Notes: generated by a model from the letters alone, not told the origin. A DNA stretch of 64,000 bases from Flaccisagitta enflata (GCA_965153355.1 OZ231127.1:31000001-31064000), one strand, 5' to 3'. Counted from the first letter of the stretch, positions 40,503 to 52,667 are shown. Translations and numbers: made by a program.

Positions 40503-41035
40503 TTTTAGTCGCGTACACGCAACTCTACAACCGGCTTTGTCTATTGGTCGGTTGGTTGGTTGGTCGGTTGGTTGGTCGATTGGTTGGTCGGTCGGTTTTT
40601 TTTTGGTTGTTAATTATTTATATCGGTTGCTCGTGTGAAATTGTATGACACTGTCGCCTCACGGCTGATGAAAATAAACACCGCAAAAGTCGCGTGCGGG
40701 ACATGAATAACTTAAGATGGCTTAAATTGACTTAAAATGACTTAAAATGACTTAAAATGACTTAAAATGACTTAAAATGACCTAAGAAGACATAAAATGA
40801 TGTAAAATGACTAAATTAACCTGATTGACTTAAGTGACTCAATATAACTTAATGTGACCTTAAATGACTTAGAATGACTTAAAATGACTTAGAATGACTA
40901 AAAATGACTTATAATGCCCTAAAATAACTAAAAACAACTTAAACAAATAAAAAAGTAAAGTTTGATGGACCGACCGACGGACCAACTGACGGACCGACGC
41001 ACAAAGCGAGTTGTAGAGTTGCGTGCACTGTTGTT
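40503..41035. mobile_element. Two family A elements in inverted arrangement
   Basis: A plus-strand head at 40503 (TTTTTAGTCGCGTACACGC, then GGTCGGTTGGTT units) faces a minus-strand copy running from about 41035 back to 40690 (GACCGACGGACC units and TGACTTAAAA units). Their tails meet near 40690. Confidence 0.6.
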
Positions 41036-41052
41036 GATTAATCATTAAAATC

Positions 41053-41408
41053 TTTAGTCGGGTGCTACGCGACTCTACAGCCTGCATTGTTGGTCCGTCG
41101 GTCCATCCGTCGGTCCGTTCGTCCATCCGTCCGTTCGTCCGTCCATCCATCCGTCCGTCCGTCCGTCCGTCCGTCCGTCCGTCCGTCCGTCCGTCCGTCC
41201 GTCCGTCCGTCCGTCCGTCCGTCCGTCCGTCCGTCCGTCCGTCCATCCCTCCGTCCATCCGTCCGTCCGTCCGTTCGTCACACTTTACTTTTTTTGGGTT
41301 TTTGCTTTCTTTGGCCTCACTGCTCCAGCCCAAGTGATCAAGTGACCTCAAATACGGCCCTTGCCCACCCGCACGCGACTGGGGTAGCCGTGTATCCGTC
41401 CTTGTTTT
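41053..41408 (+). mobile_element. Family A element with long (GTCC)n
   Basis: TTTAGTCGGGTGCTACGCGA head, about 180 bases of (GTCC)n with CATCC variants, body and intact GTGTATCCGTCCTTG end before TTTTT. Confidence 0.8.
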
Positions 41409-41593
41409 TAAAGAATATGAGTTGACCATGAAAATAACCCCTTCGTGTGCACCATGACTTCATTCTGTCATGGGGACTCGATTTCTGGACACTAAAGAAT
41501 GCTCCGGCTCCGGCTCCGGCTCCGGTCATTGGCTTAAGACTTGATCCAACTCGATTGAGATTTATGGTAATTAGAATAGCCGATCAGGAAGAG

Positions 41594-41596
<3 letters not shown>

Positions 41597-41669
<73 letters not shown>
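41597..41669 (+). repeat. (GA)n
   Basis: One GT interruption. Confidence 0.93.
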
Positions 41670-41905
41670 GAACTAGTGATTCGTGGTGAGTGATAATATG
41701 ATGCCACACCCTCGCTCCAGGTCGTCTTTGTTGCTTCACGGTAACAGTTTTCTGCCCGGAGCCAAAAAGTCAGTGGCGAGATTGTCGGAACACGTTGTCA
41801 CTCTTATCGATGGTAATATCAACTTTTTCATCATTGTTGTCATCATCATCATCAGCAGCATCAGCATCATCAGCATCATCTTCAACTCTTTTTAGTTTAC
41901 TCAAT

Positions 41906-41909
<4 letters not shown>

Positions 41910-41957
<48 letters not shown>
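41910..41957 (+). repeat. (GA)n
   Basis: Followed by a 3' fragment of family A in reverse (CAAGGCCGGATACACGG). Confidence 0.92.
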
Positions 41958-41959
<2 letters not shown>

Positions 41960-42008
41960 CAAAGAACAAGGCCGGATACACGGGCCAAGACGGCGCGCCT
42001 GGCGTTAT

Positions 42009-42160
42009 TTATTTTCAGACCTATCCCTAGCTCTATGAGACCTGTCCCTAGCTCTTTGAGACCTATCCCTAGATCTGTCTGTCTCTGGACCTATCCCTAG
42101 CCCTATCAGACCTATCCCTAGCCCTATCAGACCTATCTCTAGCTCTTTCAGACCTTTCTA
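42009..42160 (+). repeat. Minisatellite of AGACCTATCCCTAGC units
   Basis: Seven degenerate units of about 20-26 bases (ACCTATCCCTAGCCCTATCAG). Confidence 0.75.
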
Positions 42161-42262
42161 AAACTGAATATGATGATGAACACAATGACAATCAACTTGA
42201 ATTGTGAACGAGATAAATTTTCAAGTGATTTCTAACATTTTTTGCGGTTTTTTACTCGAGCG

Positions 42263-42334
42263 TGACCGACAGACCGACAGACAGACAGACAGACAGACAG
42301 ACAGAGCCTCTTACAGAGGTGCTATGGCGCACCA
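42263..42334 (-). mobile_element. Family A variant head, reverse
   Basis: (GACA)n followed by GAGCCTCTTACAGAGGTGC, TATGGCGCACC: on the minus strand GGTGC-loop-GCACC followed by CTGTAAGAGGCTCTGTC. Confidence 0.55.
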
Positions 42335-43089
42335 AAATAGACATATGCACAAACCCAAACAGAACGAGATTGAAAGCACGGCGTTGCAACGTATTTCGGG
42401 AGGGAAAAGAAGTTGTTTTCATTTCTGATTAAAAAAAAGAATAACATTTTTTTTCCTCTCACTCGATTTAATCATTTGTGCAAAAAGGGCAAGGTTTCGT
42501 TCACGCAAAATGAAAACTTTCATGGAGAACGACATGTTTTACTTTTTCCTTTTGCTTGTCATTCTCTTTTTTAACTTATTCCACACTCAATGATTCACAG
42601 CATCGCTCTCTATCTAAAGATATCTTACACAATTTCTTATTACACTGCTTTTGTAATTTGTATCCTGACTGATCACCATTTATTGATAGTATTTTCAACA
42701 AGATCTCTTCAAAAATTGATGCGTGTAATTTTGGTCGTGTGTGGGTTGTTTTCCGTGAAAAAAAAACAAACAAACAAACAATGTGGACTGACTCTGTTAT
42801 TTTGTGGAGAAAAAGCGAGGGTCGATCTCCGCCGGAGGATGCGCACTTTTTTTCACCGCCGAATATTTCTCAGGTTACTCTCAACCAATTCCAGACGAAG
42901 GCGGTCTGAAAAGTTTATGCGCAGGATGTTCCGACAACAGTCTTGTTAAACACTTAGACTGTATTCATTCACATGAGATGTTTATTGTTAAAAATAAAAT
43001 ATCAAATATGCCTGGAAATAGGGTGACCGATTCGGATGGTCTTGCACTCAAGCACTATTAGAAAAGATGAAGTATCTGAATCCCTAGAT

Positions 43090-43200
43090 AGAGCAGGGGC
43101 AGGAGCAGAAATGCTCAGAAATTCCTATTTCGGCCGATTTCGCGACATCTAGACATGAGGATACGACCTCTTACAGAGTCGCTTTGAAAGCGACTGAAAA
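43090..43200 (-). mobile_element. Family A variant, reverse
   Basis: GAGCAGGGGCAGGAGCAG at left; head at right reads on the minus strand CAGTCGCTTTCAAAGCGACT then CTGTAAGAGGTCG. Confidence 0.5.
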
Positions 43201-43544
43201 AAAAAACCTTGCTTTTCTTTCCTTTTCATTTCAAATGAAACATCGAAGAAAAGATGGATTCCGAAAAAAGTCACTCGTCTAATTATGTGTCTCTAGTGTT
43301 TCCATTATCACGATCAATAAAATGTTAAATCCATCCCTTATGTTTATGATATGTCTGAATTGTTTCAGTCTGATTCCCTTGTCCTCACCCATCCCCTGTT
43401 CCTCCACAAATCCTTATCCTCTCAACCTTCATTCTTCCCCCGAAATCCCGTTCTTCTGCCACACCAGCAGACACCGGGGAACACTTAAAAATTGAGAAAA
43501 ACCGGGGCTGAGATTTGGATCTAAATCAGAGAACCTTCATGACA

Positions 43545-43549
<5 letters not shown>

Positions 43550-43615
<66 letters not shown>
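43550..43615 (+). repeat. (GA)n
   Basis: Perfect run. Confidence 0.94.
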
Positions 43616-43616
<1 letters not shown>

Positions 43617-44189
43617 ATCATTAGACAAAAAGACGTACAAATGGATAGACCGACATTCAAGCAAACATGCAGTCAGACCGAAACAGACAAACAGACAGCA
43701 ACAGACAGAAAAAGACATGAACAGATACAGTTGATACAGTTGATTAATGAGAACAAAATGTACCTAAAAGCAAATCACCAACAACAGGCGATCAAACGAT
43801 ATAGACTGAAAAAATAACGGGGGAAAAAAAATCTTCTATATCTCAAAGGCAAAATCAACAGAGATCTTATCATTCGATCGTATCGTTAAAAAAACTGAAT
43901 TATCCCCGGATTTAAAATGAAAAGTAACCAGACTAGAATCGCATACGGCACCACTCATGCGGTTACTCAAGGTGCTCATCCTTTAGATGTAAAGTTTGCA
44001 TTATATCCATGGCTAATGGAAGCACCCAGGTTACTCGTAATGGAGATTGGCACTTTTCAACTCCTGCAGTGAGTGTTTCAAGGTGTGCACATTCTCCAAA
44101 AATCGGAGTAAAAATGACATGGGGATGATCTGTTTTGAGGATGAGGAAGGTCAGCTTCTCATTTGATGTCAGCCTTTTTCAAAAAAAAA

Positions 44190-44345
44190 AAAGATACTCT
44201 CGGACCCACAGCTTTATAAGAGGCTTTGTCCATCCATTTTGTCTGTCCGTTTGTCCGTTTATTGGTCTTCAATGATCGTGCTGAAAAGTGTTAAAACGTG
44301 CATCCCCCCCCCTTTTCATCCACCCATCCGTTGGTCCGCGACGAT
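44190..44345 (+). mobile_element. Degenerate family A-like fragment
   Basis: ATAAGAGGCTTTGTCCATCC and GTCTGTCCGTTTGTCCG, TTGGTCC units; hairpin eroded. Confidence 0.35.
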
Positions 44346-44677
44346 ATGGCCGGTAATATCGGGTAACTTATCATACAGTCACTCAACGCCACATACAAAT
44401 AAAAGTTACAAAGCAAATTAAATGTTCGAAGCAATACCAGTTTTGCCTCGGTCAACTACTGCAATTTCAAAAGTACGCGCTGTTACTGGTGCCGTCATGC
44501 CACCCCATCAATGTTCCACTTTCAAGCCCAACAACCTTCCCAGTTGGTGACAGTTTTTTATTCTCCTCGGCAATGAAAAAGATAATAACACTGATGGAAT
44601 TGGCCATAGGAAAATAATCAAGCGTGAAAGAAAAACGGAAAAGTGGGAAGAAAAAAAGGAAAGAATAAAAAAAAAAA

Positions 44678-45580
44678 TCGTAAAAGCGTGAGATGGTCAG
44701 CAGTACCCGATGCTCCTAAGTGTATGTAAAGATGAGATAGTAAGTAGGGCTGTGGCTTTAAAGGAACCAATGACCTATGCTTAGGCTGACGGGGAATCTT
44801 GATGACCTATGCTTGAGCTGTTGGATAATCTTTTAGCCTATTGGGCAGAGATTTGAATGAAAAGGCAGTGATTTCTGTCTTACTACTCGACTCAAAAAAA
44901 AGCCGCACCCTATTTTAAGTGGAAGGATAAGAAAAACAAATGATTTGAACATTTTTTTGTTAAAGTGATTTGAAAGATTTTCAAATTTTCTTTCATTCTA
45001 GACCAATCCCAAATCTGTATCTCAAACGATTTAGGAGCTAGAGCTTGTCAAAGTTATCTTCTAATTTGTAAAAATGCTCATTTTTCAATGGGATTGCAAA
45101 CTGAAAATGACAATGTTTTTACTCATTCTTATGCCATTTCTAAACAAATAAAGCTAGAATTTCCAGATTGAAGCCAAATGAAAGATCTTTTCAAGAGCCT
45201 TCTAACGGTCTAAGATTTTAATTAGTTATTTTAAAAATCAGTATGACAACCTGCCATTTAAAAGTGCGGTTTTTTTATGAGTCGAGTAGTAGTGTTGGGA
45301 CTTTTGCTAAATATGGAATGTGGGCTTCAAGGCTGAGACATGGGCCTCAGGGCTGGAATTTAGGCTTCAAGACAAGGATTGATTAGGTACCACGTAGCTG
45401 ATTGGCCGATTGGGGTAGGATTTAGGTCATTAGGTTAGGATATGGTCCTCAAGACTGATATTTGAGGCTGGTTGGTATTTTAGCGTGGGGGGGGGGGTCA
45501 GGGGGAGGCTATAGAAGGAGAAATTTCCCCATATATAAAAGCTAAGGTCATTGGTCCGTTCCAGGGCCTCTGTCTAAAAG
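44678..45580 (-). mobile_element. Degenerate family B element split by a foldback element
   Basis: GTAAAAGCGTGAGATGGTCAG tail, then AGTACCCG, ACCTATGCTTAGG and decayed GGCTGAGACATGGGCCTCA units, with an eroded head TTCCAGGGCCTCTG. The foldback at 44881-45292 interrupts it. Confidence 0.6.
44881..45292. mobile_element. Foldback element, TACTACTCGACTCA ends
   Basis: TACTACTCGACTCAAAAAAAA ... TTTATGAGTCGAGTAGTA; shared GCCGCAC/GTGCGGT next. Interior TGCTCATTTTTCAATGGGAT and ATGCCATTTCTAAACAAATAA correspond to 37264-37664. Inserted in a family B array. Confidence 0.72.
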
Positions 45581-46305
45581 GAAGGAGGAGAGAATAGAGA
45601 AATTCGTCGGGAGGCAAAAGTCATAATTTTTCTGCGGAGAGGTTTAAAAACCATTTGCAACGGGCTTGAAGGTGGTGTGAAGGTGGTTTCCAGAAGGATT
45701 CGAAAGTGGATTGAGAAAACATGGGAAGATACATCCTAGCGCTCTCATGTTTAACATAAGAGTGATATTCAATGAAACGATTCGTGGTCAGTCTGTACCT
45801 CCACCTCCATTTCTCGGTGTGGTACAACAACAACAACCTCCGGCCGTTGACCACCAGTCGATTTTGACTTTGAAAAAGGCATCGTTCGTACTGCTCCCTT
45901 CCGCACCTGACTCACGGGTTGACCTAGTTCCGATATGCACGCCTCCTTTTGCTTTTTGCATTACTTCCCCTGCCCTAATACTTGGTTAGCCATTTTCTAA
46001 TACTACCCCTACCCACCCACACGCGACTTGCAACAAAGCTGTTCTATTTTCTTTTTTTCTCTTTTTAATTTCGCTACTTTTTTTATTTTTAGTAGTTTTC
46101 CCATCAAAGCATCTCTTTATTTTGGGCCTTACCGTTGGAACATCTCGTAAACCTCATTTTAAACGGTGGAGCGTGGCTTATCTCTACGAGCCTTCAGGAT
46201 GTTGCAATCTTTTAATCTTATTTTCTTGACGTGACTGGCACACATAACTGCTTGCTTGCTTCCACTCGGCATCTGCTTTATTACTTTTACTCGTTTTCGT
46301 GTTAT
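45581..46305. other. No gene recognised
   Basis: A family A-like relic CCCACCCACACGCGACTTG is at 46011; otherwise short frames. Confidence 0.4.
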
Positions 46306-46307
46306 GG

Positions 46308-46347
<40 letters not shown>

Positions 46348-46415
46348 GGTTATGGTTGTGGTTGTGGTTTTGGTTTTGGTTTTGGTTTTGGTTGTGGTTG
46401 TGGTTGTGGTTGTGG

Positions 46416-46474
<59 letters not shown>

Positions 46475-46508
46475 GGTGTTGTGGTTGTGGTTGTGGTTGT
46501 GGTTGTGG

Positions 46509-46599
<91 letters not shown>

Positions 46600-46600
46600 G
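46306..46600 (+). repeat. (GTT)n with GTTGTG/GTTTTG blocks
   Basis: Hexamer blocks at 46340-46410 and 46480-46510 within GTT. Confidence 0.94.
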
Positions 46601-46725
46601 TTTGTTGCTGATGTTGTTGTTGTTAGTGAGTTCATTCGCATTTTTAAAAATACTTTCACCAAGTGCACACCAGAGTGGGCTCAATAAGGGTATTTGAACA
46701 AAAAGTCATTACCAAGCACTTTTCA

Positions 46726-46950
46726 AGTTCCATTTACATGATTAGAGCTCCATCTTCTTGGAAAATTGATTTGGACTCGATCTAGGCACCGCATAATCAA
46801 TGCTGTAGTTGTATAGAATTGTGTAGTTGTGGGAGAAATTTCCTCCATAGTCCTAAGATACAACTACATCATATATGGCGCGGTGGCAAGATCAATTCCA
46901 AATCGATTTTTCTACGTAGTAGTTAGAGCTCTTATAATACAAATGGAACA
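46726..46950. mobile_element. Foldback MITE-like element
   Basis: GTTCCATTTACATGATTAGA against GTTCCATTTGTATTATAAGA (reverse complement), continuing with AGCTC and AATTGATTTGGA.TCGATCT-like arms and ACAACTACA near the centre. Target duplication unclear. Confidence 0.6.
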
Positions 46951-48002
46951 TGATAAGACAGCGTGCCCACGAAGCCAACATTTAGGGTATCAAAATGGGT
47001 CAAAATAGAAAACGTACATGAGTGTAAACAGAAAATCAAGTGAATAAAAATGATTGAGATAAGACATGCATGATATTTGAAAGTAAAATTTGCATCCATT
47101 CAGCAAAAGACTAAGATCTAGCCTATGTTATTGAGGAAGATTTACTGAAAATTTTTACAAATTTCCTTTTTGTCACTGACAAGGGGTTGGTCAAAATTAT
47201 AAGTTTGCATAGAAAATGAAAAAACAAAGAACATACAGTCAAACCCCGCAATAACGGATGTCAAGGGACCAACAAATCTTATCCACTATAGGCGGATTTT
47301 CCTTATAGCCAATATAGAACTTAAAAGAAATTGATATGAAGGGACCAAGTTCTTAGATTTGTTATAGGCGGATTTCCGTTACTCTTGGATCCGTTATAGC
47401 GGGGTTTAACTGTAGTTCTCTTCCCAAATCGTTCTTAGAGAGAACTATGTTTTTGAAAATGCAAAATTATTTTGGTTGTGGCTTTCTTATAATTTCGACC
47501 TCAGAAAATAAAAAAAAATGTCAACAAAATTTTACTAAAAATCTACATTTTCTTGCCATTTGCCGTGAGCATTGCTTATCAAAAGGCAACTTAAAGCGTA
47601 AAATATGAAACAGACATACATATAATAAGTGTATCCAGTGACAACTTGAGCAATGAAAACATTTGTGGATAAATAATTAGTCCATTATTGATGCAAAAGT
47701 GGGGTGAAGCACTTCATTTTTCCCTAGCAGATTTGACGTCAAAAGTGCTTGGAGATGGTTTTTTATTTGAATGCTCGAATTGAGCCAACTCTAGTGCACA
47801 CACATCCGTTTTACCCTCCCATGAGACGATGCCCCACTTCCGCCATTCTTACGCGCGGGATTCGAAAAATCGCTCTCATACCTTTTTCTTTTATTTCTGG
47901 GACGAATAGAAATGTGAAAGTTGGCTTATGATGGATTTTTTGCCCACACATCCAACGGGCCAACGGCGATAGATCAACAAATAGGTTAAGAGGAAGGGTG
48001 AG

Positions 48003-48006
<4 letters not shown>
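46951..48006. other. AT-rich spacer around a MITE
   Basis: No coding exon recognised on either side of the MITE at 47234-47414. Confidence 0.45.
47234..47414. mobile_element. MITE (181 bp), ACAGT(C/T)AAACCCCGC ends
   Basis: TACAGTCAAACCCCGCAATA ... GCGGGGTTTAACTGTA; TA duplications at both ends, arms continue with AACGGA/TCCGTT and TATAGGCGGATTT. Tc1/mariner-type MITE. Confidence 0.8.

Positions 48007-48038
<32 letters not shown>
48007..48038 (+). repeat. (GA)n short
   Basis: 16 units. Confidence 0.9.
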
Positions 48039-48129
48039 GGCAACAAGAAAAAGTTTTCGAAAAGATGGTCATCAATTATCGCACTCTCACACACCTTCCA
48101 AAACATACACATATCTTAAGTCTATCTGT

Positions 48130-48367
48130 GCTTCTGTTTGACTGTCTTTTAACCCGTCTTATTTTTCTCCACGTTCATTTATCTCTCCGTTCTCTCACCC
48201 TATTCTGTTTGACTGTCTTTTAACCCGTCTTATTTTTCTCTACGTGCATTTATCTCTCCGTTCTCTCATTTATCTCTCCGTTCTCTCACCCTATTCTGTT
48301 TGACGTCTTTTAACCCGTCTTATTTTTCTCTACGTGCATTTATCTCTCCGTTCTCTCACCCTATTCT
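48130..48367 (+). repeat. 71-bp minisatellite, about 3 copies
   Basis: TTCTGTTTGACTGTC, TTTTAACCCGTCTTATTTTT and TTATCTCTCCGTTCTCTCAC recur at 48141, 48212 and 48302. The middle copy has an additional 20-base duplication. Confidence 0.75.
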
Positions 48368-48407
48368 AGCCTCCATTGACGTCGACGACTATTCCCAGAC
48401 TCGCCCA

Positions 48408-48413
<6 letters not shown>

Positions 48414-48495
<82 letters not shown>
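48414..48495 (+). repeat. (CT)n
   Basis: Perfect run. Confidence 0.95.
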
Positions 48496-48499
<4 letters not shown>

Positions 48500-49044
48500 T
48501 GTTTTTTTTTTTGGCGTTGTCTAATGGCCCCTAAATCACAATTTTTGTTGTTATTGCTTTTGACTTTGGTACATAACGAGAGGTTGTTTTACGTCGTTTC
48601 CTGAGTGAAACTGCTCCGAAAAGTGTGCCTTTAAAAAAGAATATTGGCCATTTATTTTCGTCGGCGTGTATCACAAACTTTTCCCTAGTAAAAAAAAAAG
48701 TAAACAACATTCTTGCGGTTGCTGGACCATAGTACAAATCTATAAATCATCCTTTCTTTACGATGCTTTCTTCACAAAAAAAGAAAAGAAAAAAATGTAT
48801 TGTTATCATGGGCGAGCTACGAAGAGAAAGTTTTTGTGATTTGCTGTATCAGTTAAAAAGCCCAATGACAACATGTGTTGGTAAAGACGTCCTGTCAAGC
48901 TCAAAGGGGCTAAAACGCGATTTGATGGTTTTTTTTTCGAATCTCAACTTCTCTTGACATGATATAAAGGGAAGCATCTACTGCATCTTGGTGCGTTCTT
49001 AGTTTGGTTTCTCATGCATTGCATTCCCCAAAGGATGTTCTTTT
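48496..49044. other. No gene recognised
   Basis: Short frames only. Confidence 0.4.
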
Positions 49045-49553
49045 CGGTCAGCGGTCCCGAAGGGAACAAAGTCCTGTAGAACACAAGGGGACTTTTGTCA
49101 ATCCATTAGTTTGTCCGTTTCTTTGTTTGTTCATTAGTCCCCCCCCAGGCCTTATAAAGCCTGAAATCTGCCCTCTCAGGCCTGAAATCTGCCCACTCAT
49201 GCCTGAAATCTGCTCTCTCAGGCCTTGAATCTACCCTCTCAGGCCTGAAATCTGCCCTCTCAGGCCTGAAACCTGTCCTTTCCGGCCTCAGATCAAGGCC
49301 TGAGAGGGCAGATTTCAGGCCTGAGAGGGTAGATTTCAGGCCTGAGAGGGCAGATTTCAAAATGAGAGGGCCTGGGGGGACTGACAGACAGACAGACAGA
49401 TGGATGAAGGAACGGATGAATGAATGTCCCTCTGTTTTCTACGGGACTTTGTTCCTTTAATGGCCGCTGCCCTGCTTCCTCTCATCCCATTTTACAACCA
49501 TGCAAAGCAGGGTCACGGGTATCAGTGACCACCTATTGCCCTTGGGCGACCTG
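49045..49553 (+). mobile_element. Family B element
   Basis: CAGCGGTCCCGAAGGGAAC head; arrays of CTCAGGCCTGAAATCTGCC in one orientation then inverted near 49295, so the core itself is palindromic. The tail has TCACGGGTATC, hairpin GCCCTTGGGC and GACCTG. Confidence 0.78.
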
Positions 49554-49866
49554 TTTCTGGCAATTTCGTGAGACTGCGATGAATAGGGGGCGCTGGGCTG
49601 CTGAGGCGGTATATCTTTGGAATGCGTCGCTCTCCGCTGAGGACTCTTTTTAGCGATACATTACTCTTCCGATCTTCACTTCCGCGGGTGGGCTCAGGGA
49701 TTTGAAGGAAACAAACCATGTCCCATTCGTCACGGGATAACATTCTCATTTCTCTCTTTCACACTCCAACCGTTTCTGCGTGCCTCTTTCTTTCCATCTC
49801 CTTTTCTGTTTCTCTATCTCTTTCTTTTGTCTCTCTTGGGCTCTTTTTGGTGCAATTTTGTGTGTG

Positions 49867-49977
<111 letters not shown>

Positions 49978-50110
49978 GAAAAGAATATAAGAGAAAAAAA
50001 AATCTATCTTACCGCGCGGTTTTGTTTGGGACACGGAAAAAAGTATGAAACCTGAAAGGAACCCGAGGGAATTCCCATTTTTCTCATTTCTAGCGGCGAA
50101 TTTTGGGGAA

Positions 50111-50306
50111 AACAAGGCCGGATACACGGCTACCCCAGTCGCGTGCGGGTGGGCAGGGGCTGTTTTTGAGGTCACTTGATCATTTGGGCAGGGGCAGTGA
50201 GGCCGAAGACCGCAAAAAAACAAAAAAAGTAAAGTTTGACGGACGGACGGACGGACGGACCGACGGACCGACCGACAGAGCGGGGTGTAGAGTCACGCGA
50301 CTAAAA
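50111..50306 (-). mobile_element. Family A element
   Basis: Reverse copy: AACAAGGCCGGATACACGGC at left, (GGAC)n at 50238-50280, head AGAGTCACGCGACTAAAA at right. Confidence 0.78.
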
Positions 50307-51067
50307 ACGGGCCAATGTAAATAAATGTCAAATACTCCGATCAGATGCAAAACCTGGAGTTAGTCAGGCTTTAGATACCTAAACGAGATGGACAATATCA
50401 TCAGCAAAATTAAAAAAAAACTTTTCCATTCCTACTCAATTTCGCGCATTAGGCCCCGTCCCAGCCCCAGGCGTGCATTTTTTTCTTTCCTTCCGAGTAA
50501 CTGACATTTTCCCCTGGGATTTTCCGACTAGTCAAACTGTCTCAATCATGTTTCACTTCATTTTTACCAACCCTGAGTTTGATGGGGATGGAAGTTGTTT
50601 CATCATCAATGATCTTATTTGCATAATGCAGTTTGAAGACTTTTGTTTTTTGAAATGAAAAACATTTAAACTAAACTCAATTGGAATAAAAACCAAATAT
50701 CAACACCCTGCTTAAAAAAATTAATAGATAATACTAACACTTTCCATGTGCAAATAGATCAAAGTGGTTCTATTTGTTGTGAAGTTTTATAAAAACAGAT
50801 ACATGCAATGCATTTAATAATGCTTTTAAAAATTTCTGACCAATCGGAATGGGTCTATGTCATTAGTCATTTTTTTAGAAAAGGCACAACTCCTAGTCCA
50901 TAGTCCATAGTTGGGACTCGCTTGTTCATTTTGAACTGCTACAAAAATGGTTCCATTATCTAGAAGACAAATTTGATATTGTCATTAATGTCTGATACTG
51001 CATTCAGAAACGTTGTTCTCCTTGGAAGATTTGATTGATTAGTAAGTCTGGATTTGAGAAACCGTAG
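50307..51067. other. No gene recognised
   Basis: AT-rich; TATTTGCATAATGCAG at 50616 again resembles the recurrent TTTGCATATTGC motif. Confidence 0.45.
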
Positions 51068-51246
51068 TACAGTTGAACTCCGCTCTAACTGACCGGCCAC
51101 CAACAGAATTCGCCTATAACAGATGCCAATTTTTAGTCCCTTCAAATTAATTTCTTTATTTCCTTTGTTGGCATTAACAGAATTCCATCTGTAACCAAAG
51201 AAAATTGTTTGTTCCCTGAAATTCGTTAGAGCAGTGTTCAACTGTA
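51068..51246. mobile_element. MITE (179 bp) related to 47234-47414
   Basis: TACAGTTGAACTCCGCTCTA ... TAGAGCAGTGTTCAACTGTA; same length and end design with diverged bases. Confidence 0.75.
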
Positions 51247-51615
51247 GTCACTTATTAATGTGGTTGTCAACCATATGATTCCGACTCTCTCTCTCTGGCT
51301 CTCTGGCTTTCCCCTGGTGAGAACTTCTTTCCTTTGCTTAAATACTGCAAAATGAGCCATCGTGTGATACTCAAACCGATCAGAAACCATCGTTAGGGTG
51401 ACCATGAAGTTTCCATGGAAACCAATGGCAGAGACAAAATTTGTATATTTGAATTATTGATTCCAATGCTTATTCAATGCAAACTTTAACCTCACCCTAA
51501 CAATGGTTTACCATTGAATTGAAAGTCGCGCAAGGGCTCGTTCAACAGGATTTCTGCAAAAGAAACAGATGGTAGCCAGGGGAAAGACAATTTTTGCCAT
51601 TTTCAGGACGCTGTC
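51247..51615. other. No gene recognised
   Basis: ACCATCGTTAGGGTGA (51387) and its inverse TCACCCTAACAATGGT (51493) flank about 100 bases, a possible small foldback. Confidence 0.35.
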
Positions 51616-51703
51616 ACACGTACTGCCCCTGCCAACCCGAGCGACTGTGGTAGCCGTGTATCCGGCCTTATTCATTTTTGTTCTTCTCGCTCTGCATCTT
51701 TTT

Positions 51704-51792
51704 AGGTGCGACACAGCACCTCTATAACTGGCTGTGTCCGTTGGTCTGTCTGTCGGTTGGTTGGTCTGTAATGCATTCGTTCGACAATCCAC
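51704..51792 (+). mobile_element. Family A variant with AGGTGC hairpin
   Basis: TTTTT, then AGGTGCGACACAGCACCT, TATAACTGGCTGTGTCC and GGTCTGTC units. The hairpin sequence differs from AGTCGCG copies but pairs fully. A 3' A-type fragment (GGTAGCCGTGTATCCGGCC) lies just upstream at 51640-51668. Confidence 0.6.
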
Positions 51793-51849
51793 ACGTCGCA
51801 CCTATTGGCCTACTTGGCCTTGTTCTTTTTCTCTTTCTTTTTGCTCTTT

Positions 51850-51976
51850 TTCTTCTTCTTCTTCTTCTTCTTATTCTTCTTCTTAATTTTCTTCTTCTTC
51901 TTCTTCTTCTTCTTCTTCTTCTTCTTCTTCTTCTTCTTCTTCTTCTTCTTCTTCTTCTTCTTCTTCTTCTTCTTCC
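51850..51976 (+). repeat. (CTT)n
   Basis: Ends directly at CCAAG, so it could serve as a polypyrimidine tract for a possible exon at 51980-52050. Confidence 0.93.
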
Positions 51977-52071
51977 AAGAGGCCCCGGCGTCCTTCCGAG
52001 TAACGGCATTACTCGTTACTCCAGAAAATGCACGCCTGCCCAGCCCAAAGGTAAGCATGCAGTTGTATACC

Positions 52072-52667
52072 TACTATCTTAGAAATAAAAAAGTTTCCAC
52101 CTGTAACATTGATTAATTTATTTACATAAAAATGAACACAAATCAATTGTTAATCCATGAATACTTAATTTCAACACCTTTTGACTAAATCACTGCAACC
52201 ATTCATCAGGGAAGTAGTTCACGCAGCTTCTCTTAGTTCTCTGGAGTGATGGCGTTCCTGACTTTTCTAGTGATTTTCTTGATGTTTCCTTTTGCTAAGT
52301 ATACACTTAAAGCGCCAAAGGGATTTAACGAATCATAAAAAAAAGTTGGTGACGTAAATGTAGCTCTTCAAATTTGCAAGCAGTCTACGCAACCCGCATC
52401 TGTCTAGCTCAATGCGTTTAGAAGTAATTTAATAAAGAAGAAGTGATATCATTTGAAGATTGTGTCATAATGGCAAATGCAAAATTGAAATATTTCATTC
52501 AAAGTTAAATAACTTTATAATTGATTGAGCTAGAGAGATGTGGTTTGCATAGATTGCTTGCAAATTTGAAGAGCTTTAATAATCCCAGCAATTTTTTGAT
52601 GATTTGTTGATTCTAGGTGGAGATATACAGGTAAATGTGTGGAAACTTATTTATTTCTAAGATAGTA
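52072..52667. mobile_element. Foldback element upstream of the HYOU1-like exon
   Basis: TACTATCTTAGAAATAAA at left and TTTATTTCTAAGATAGTA at right. Sub-terminal arms with AGCTCTTCAAATTTGCAAGC at 52361 and its inverse near 52560. TA edges. Confidence 0.75.

Larger units (their letters stand above)
42335..44189. other. Mostly featureless spacer
   Basis: Apart from a family A variant and (GA)n, there is one protein-like frame at 42880-43061 (plus) with Cys/His residues but no usable homology or splice support. Confidence 0.4.

Noticed and set aside
42880-43061. Protein-like plus-strand frame with several Cys/His residues
   Set aside because: No family resemblance, no paired splice sites and a short length; kept only as a note in the spacer entry.
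46700-47750. Larger element bounded by CCAAGCACTTTT / AAAAGTGCTTGG enclosing two MITEs
   Set aside because: Only 12 bases of inverted similarity, not extending inward; could be chance.
51980-52050. Possible upstream exon of the HYOU1-like fragment
   Set aside because: Splice sites and phase fit, but the encoded peptide does not resemble the chaperone; the acceptor is simply the end of a (CTT)n tract.
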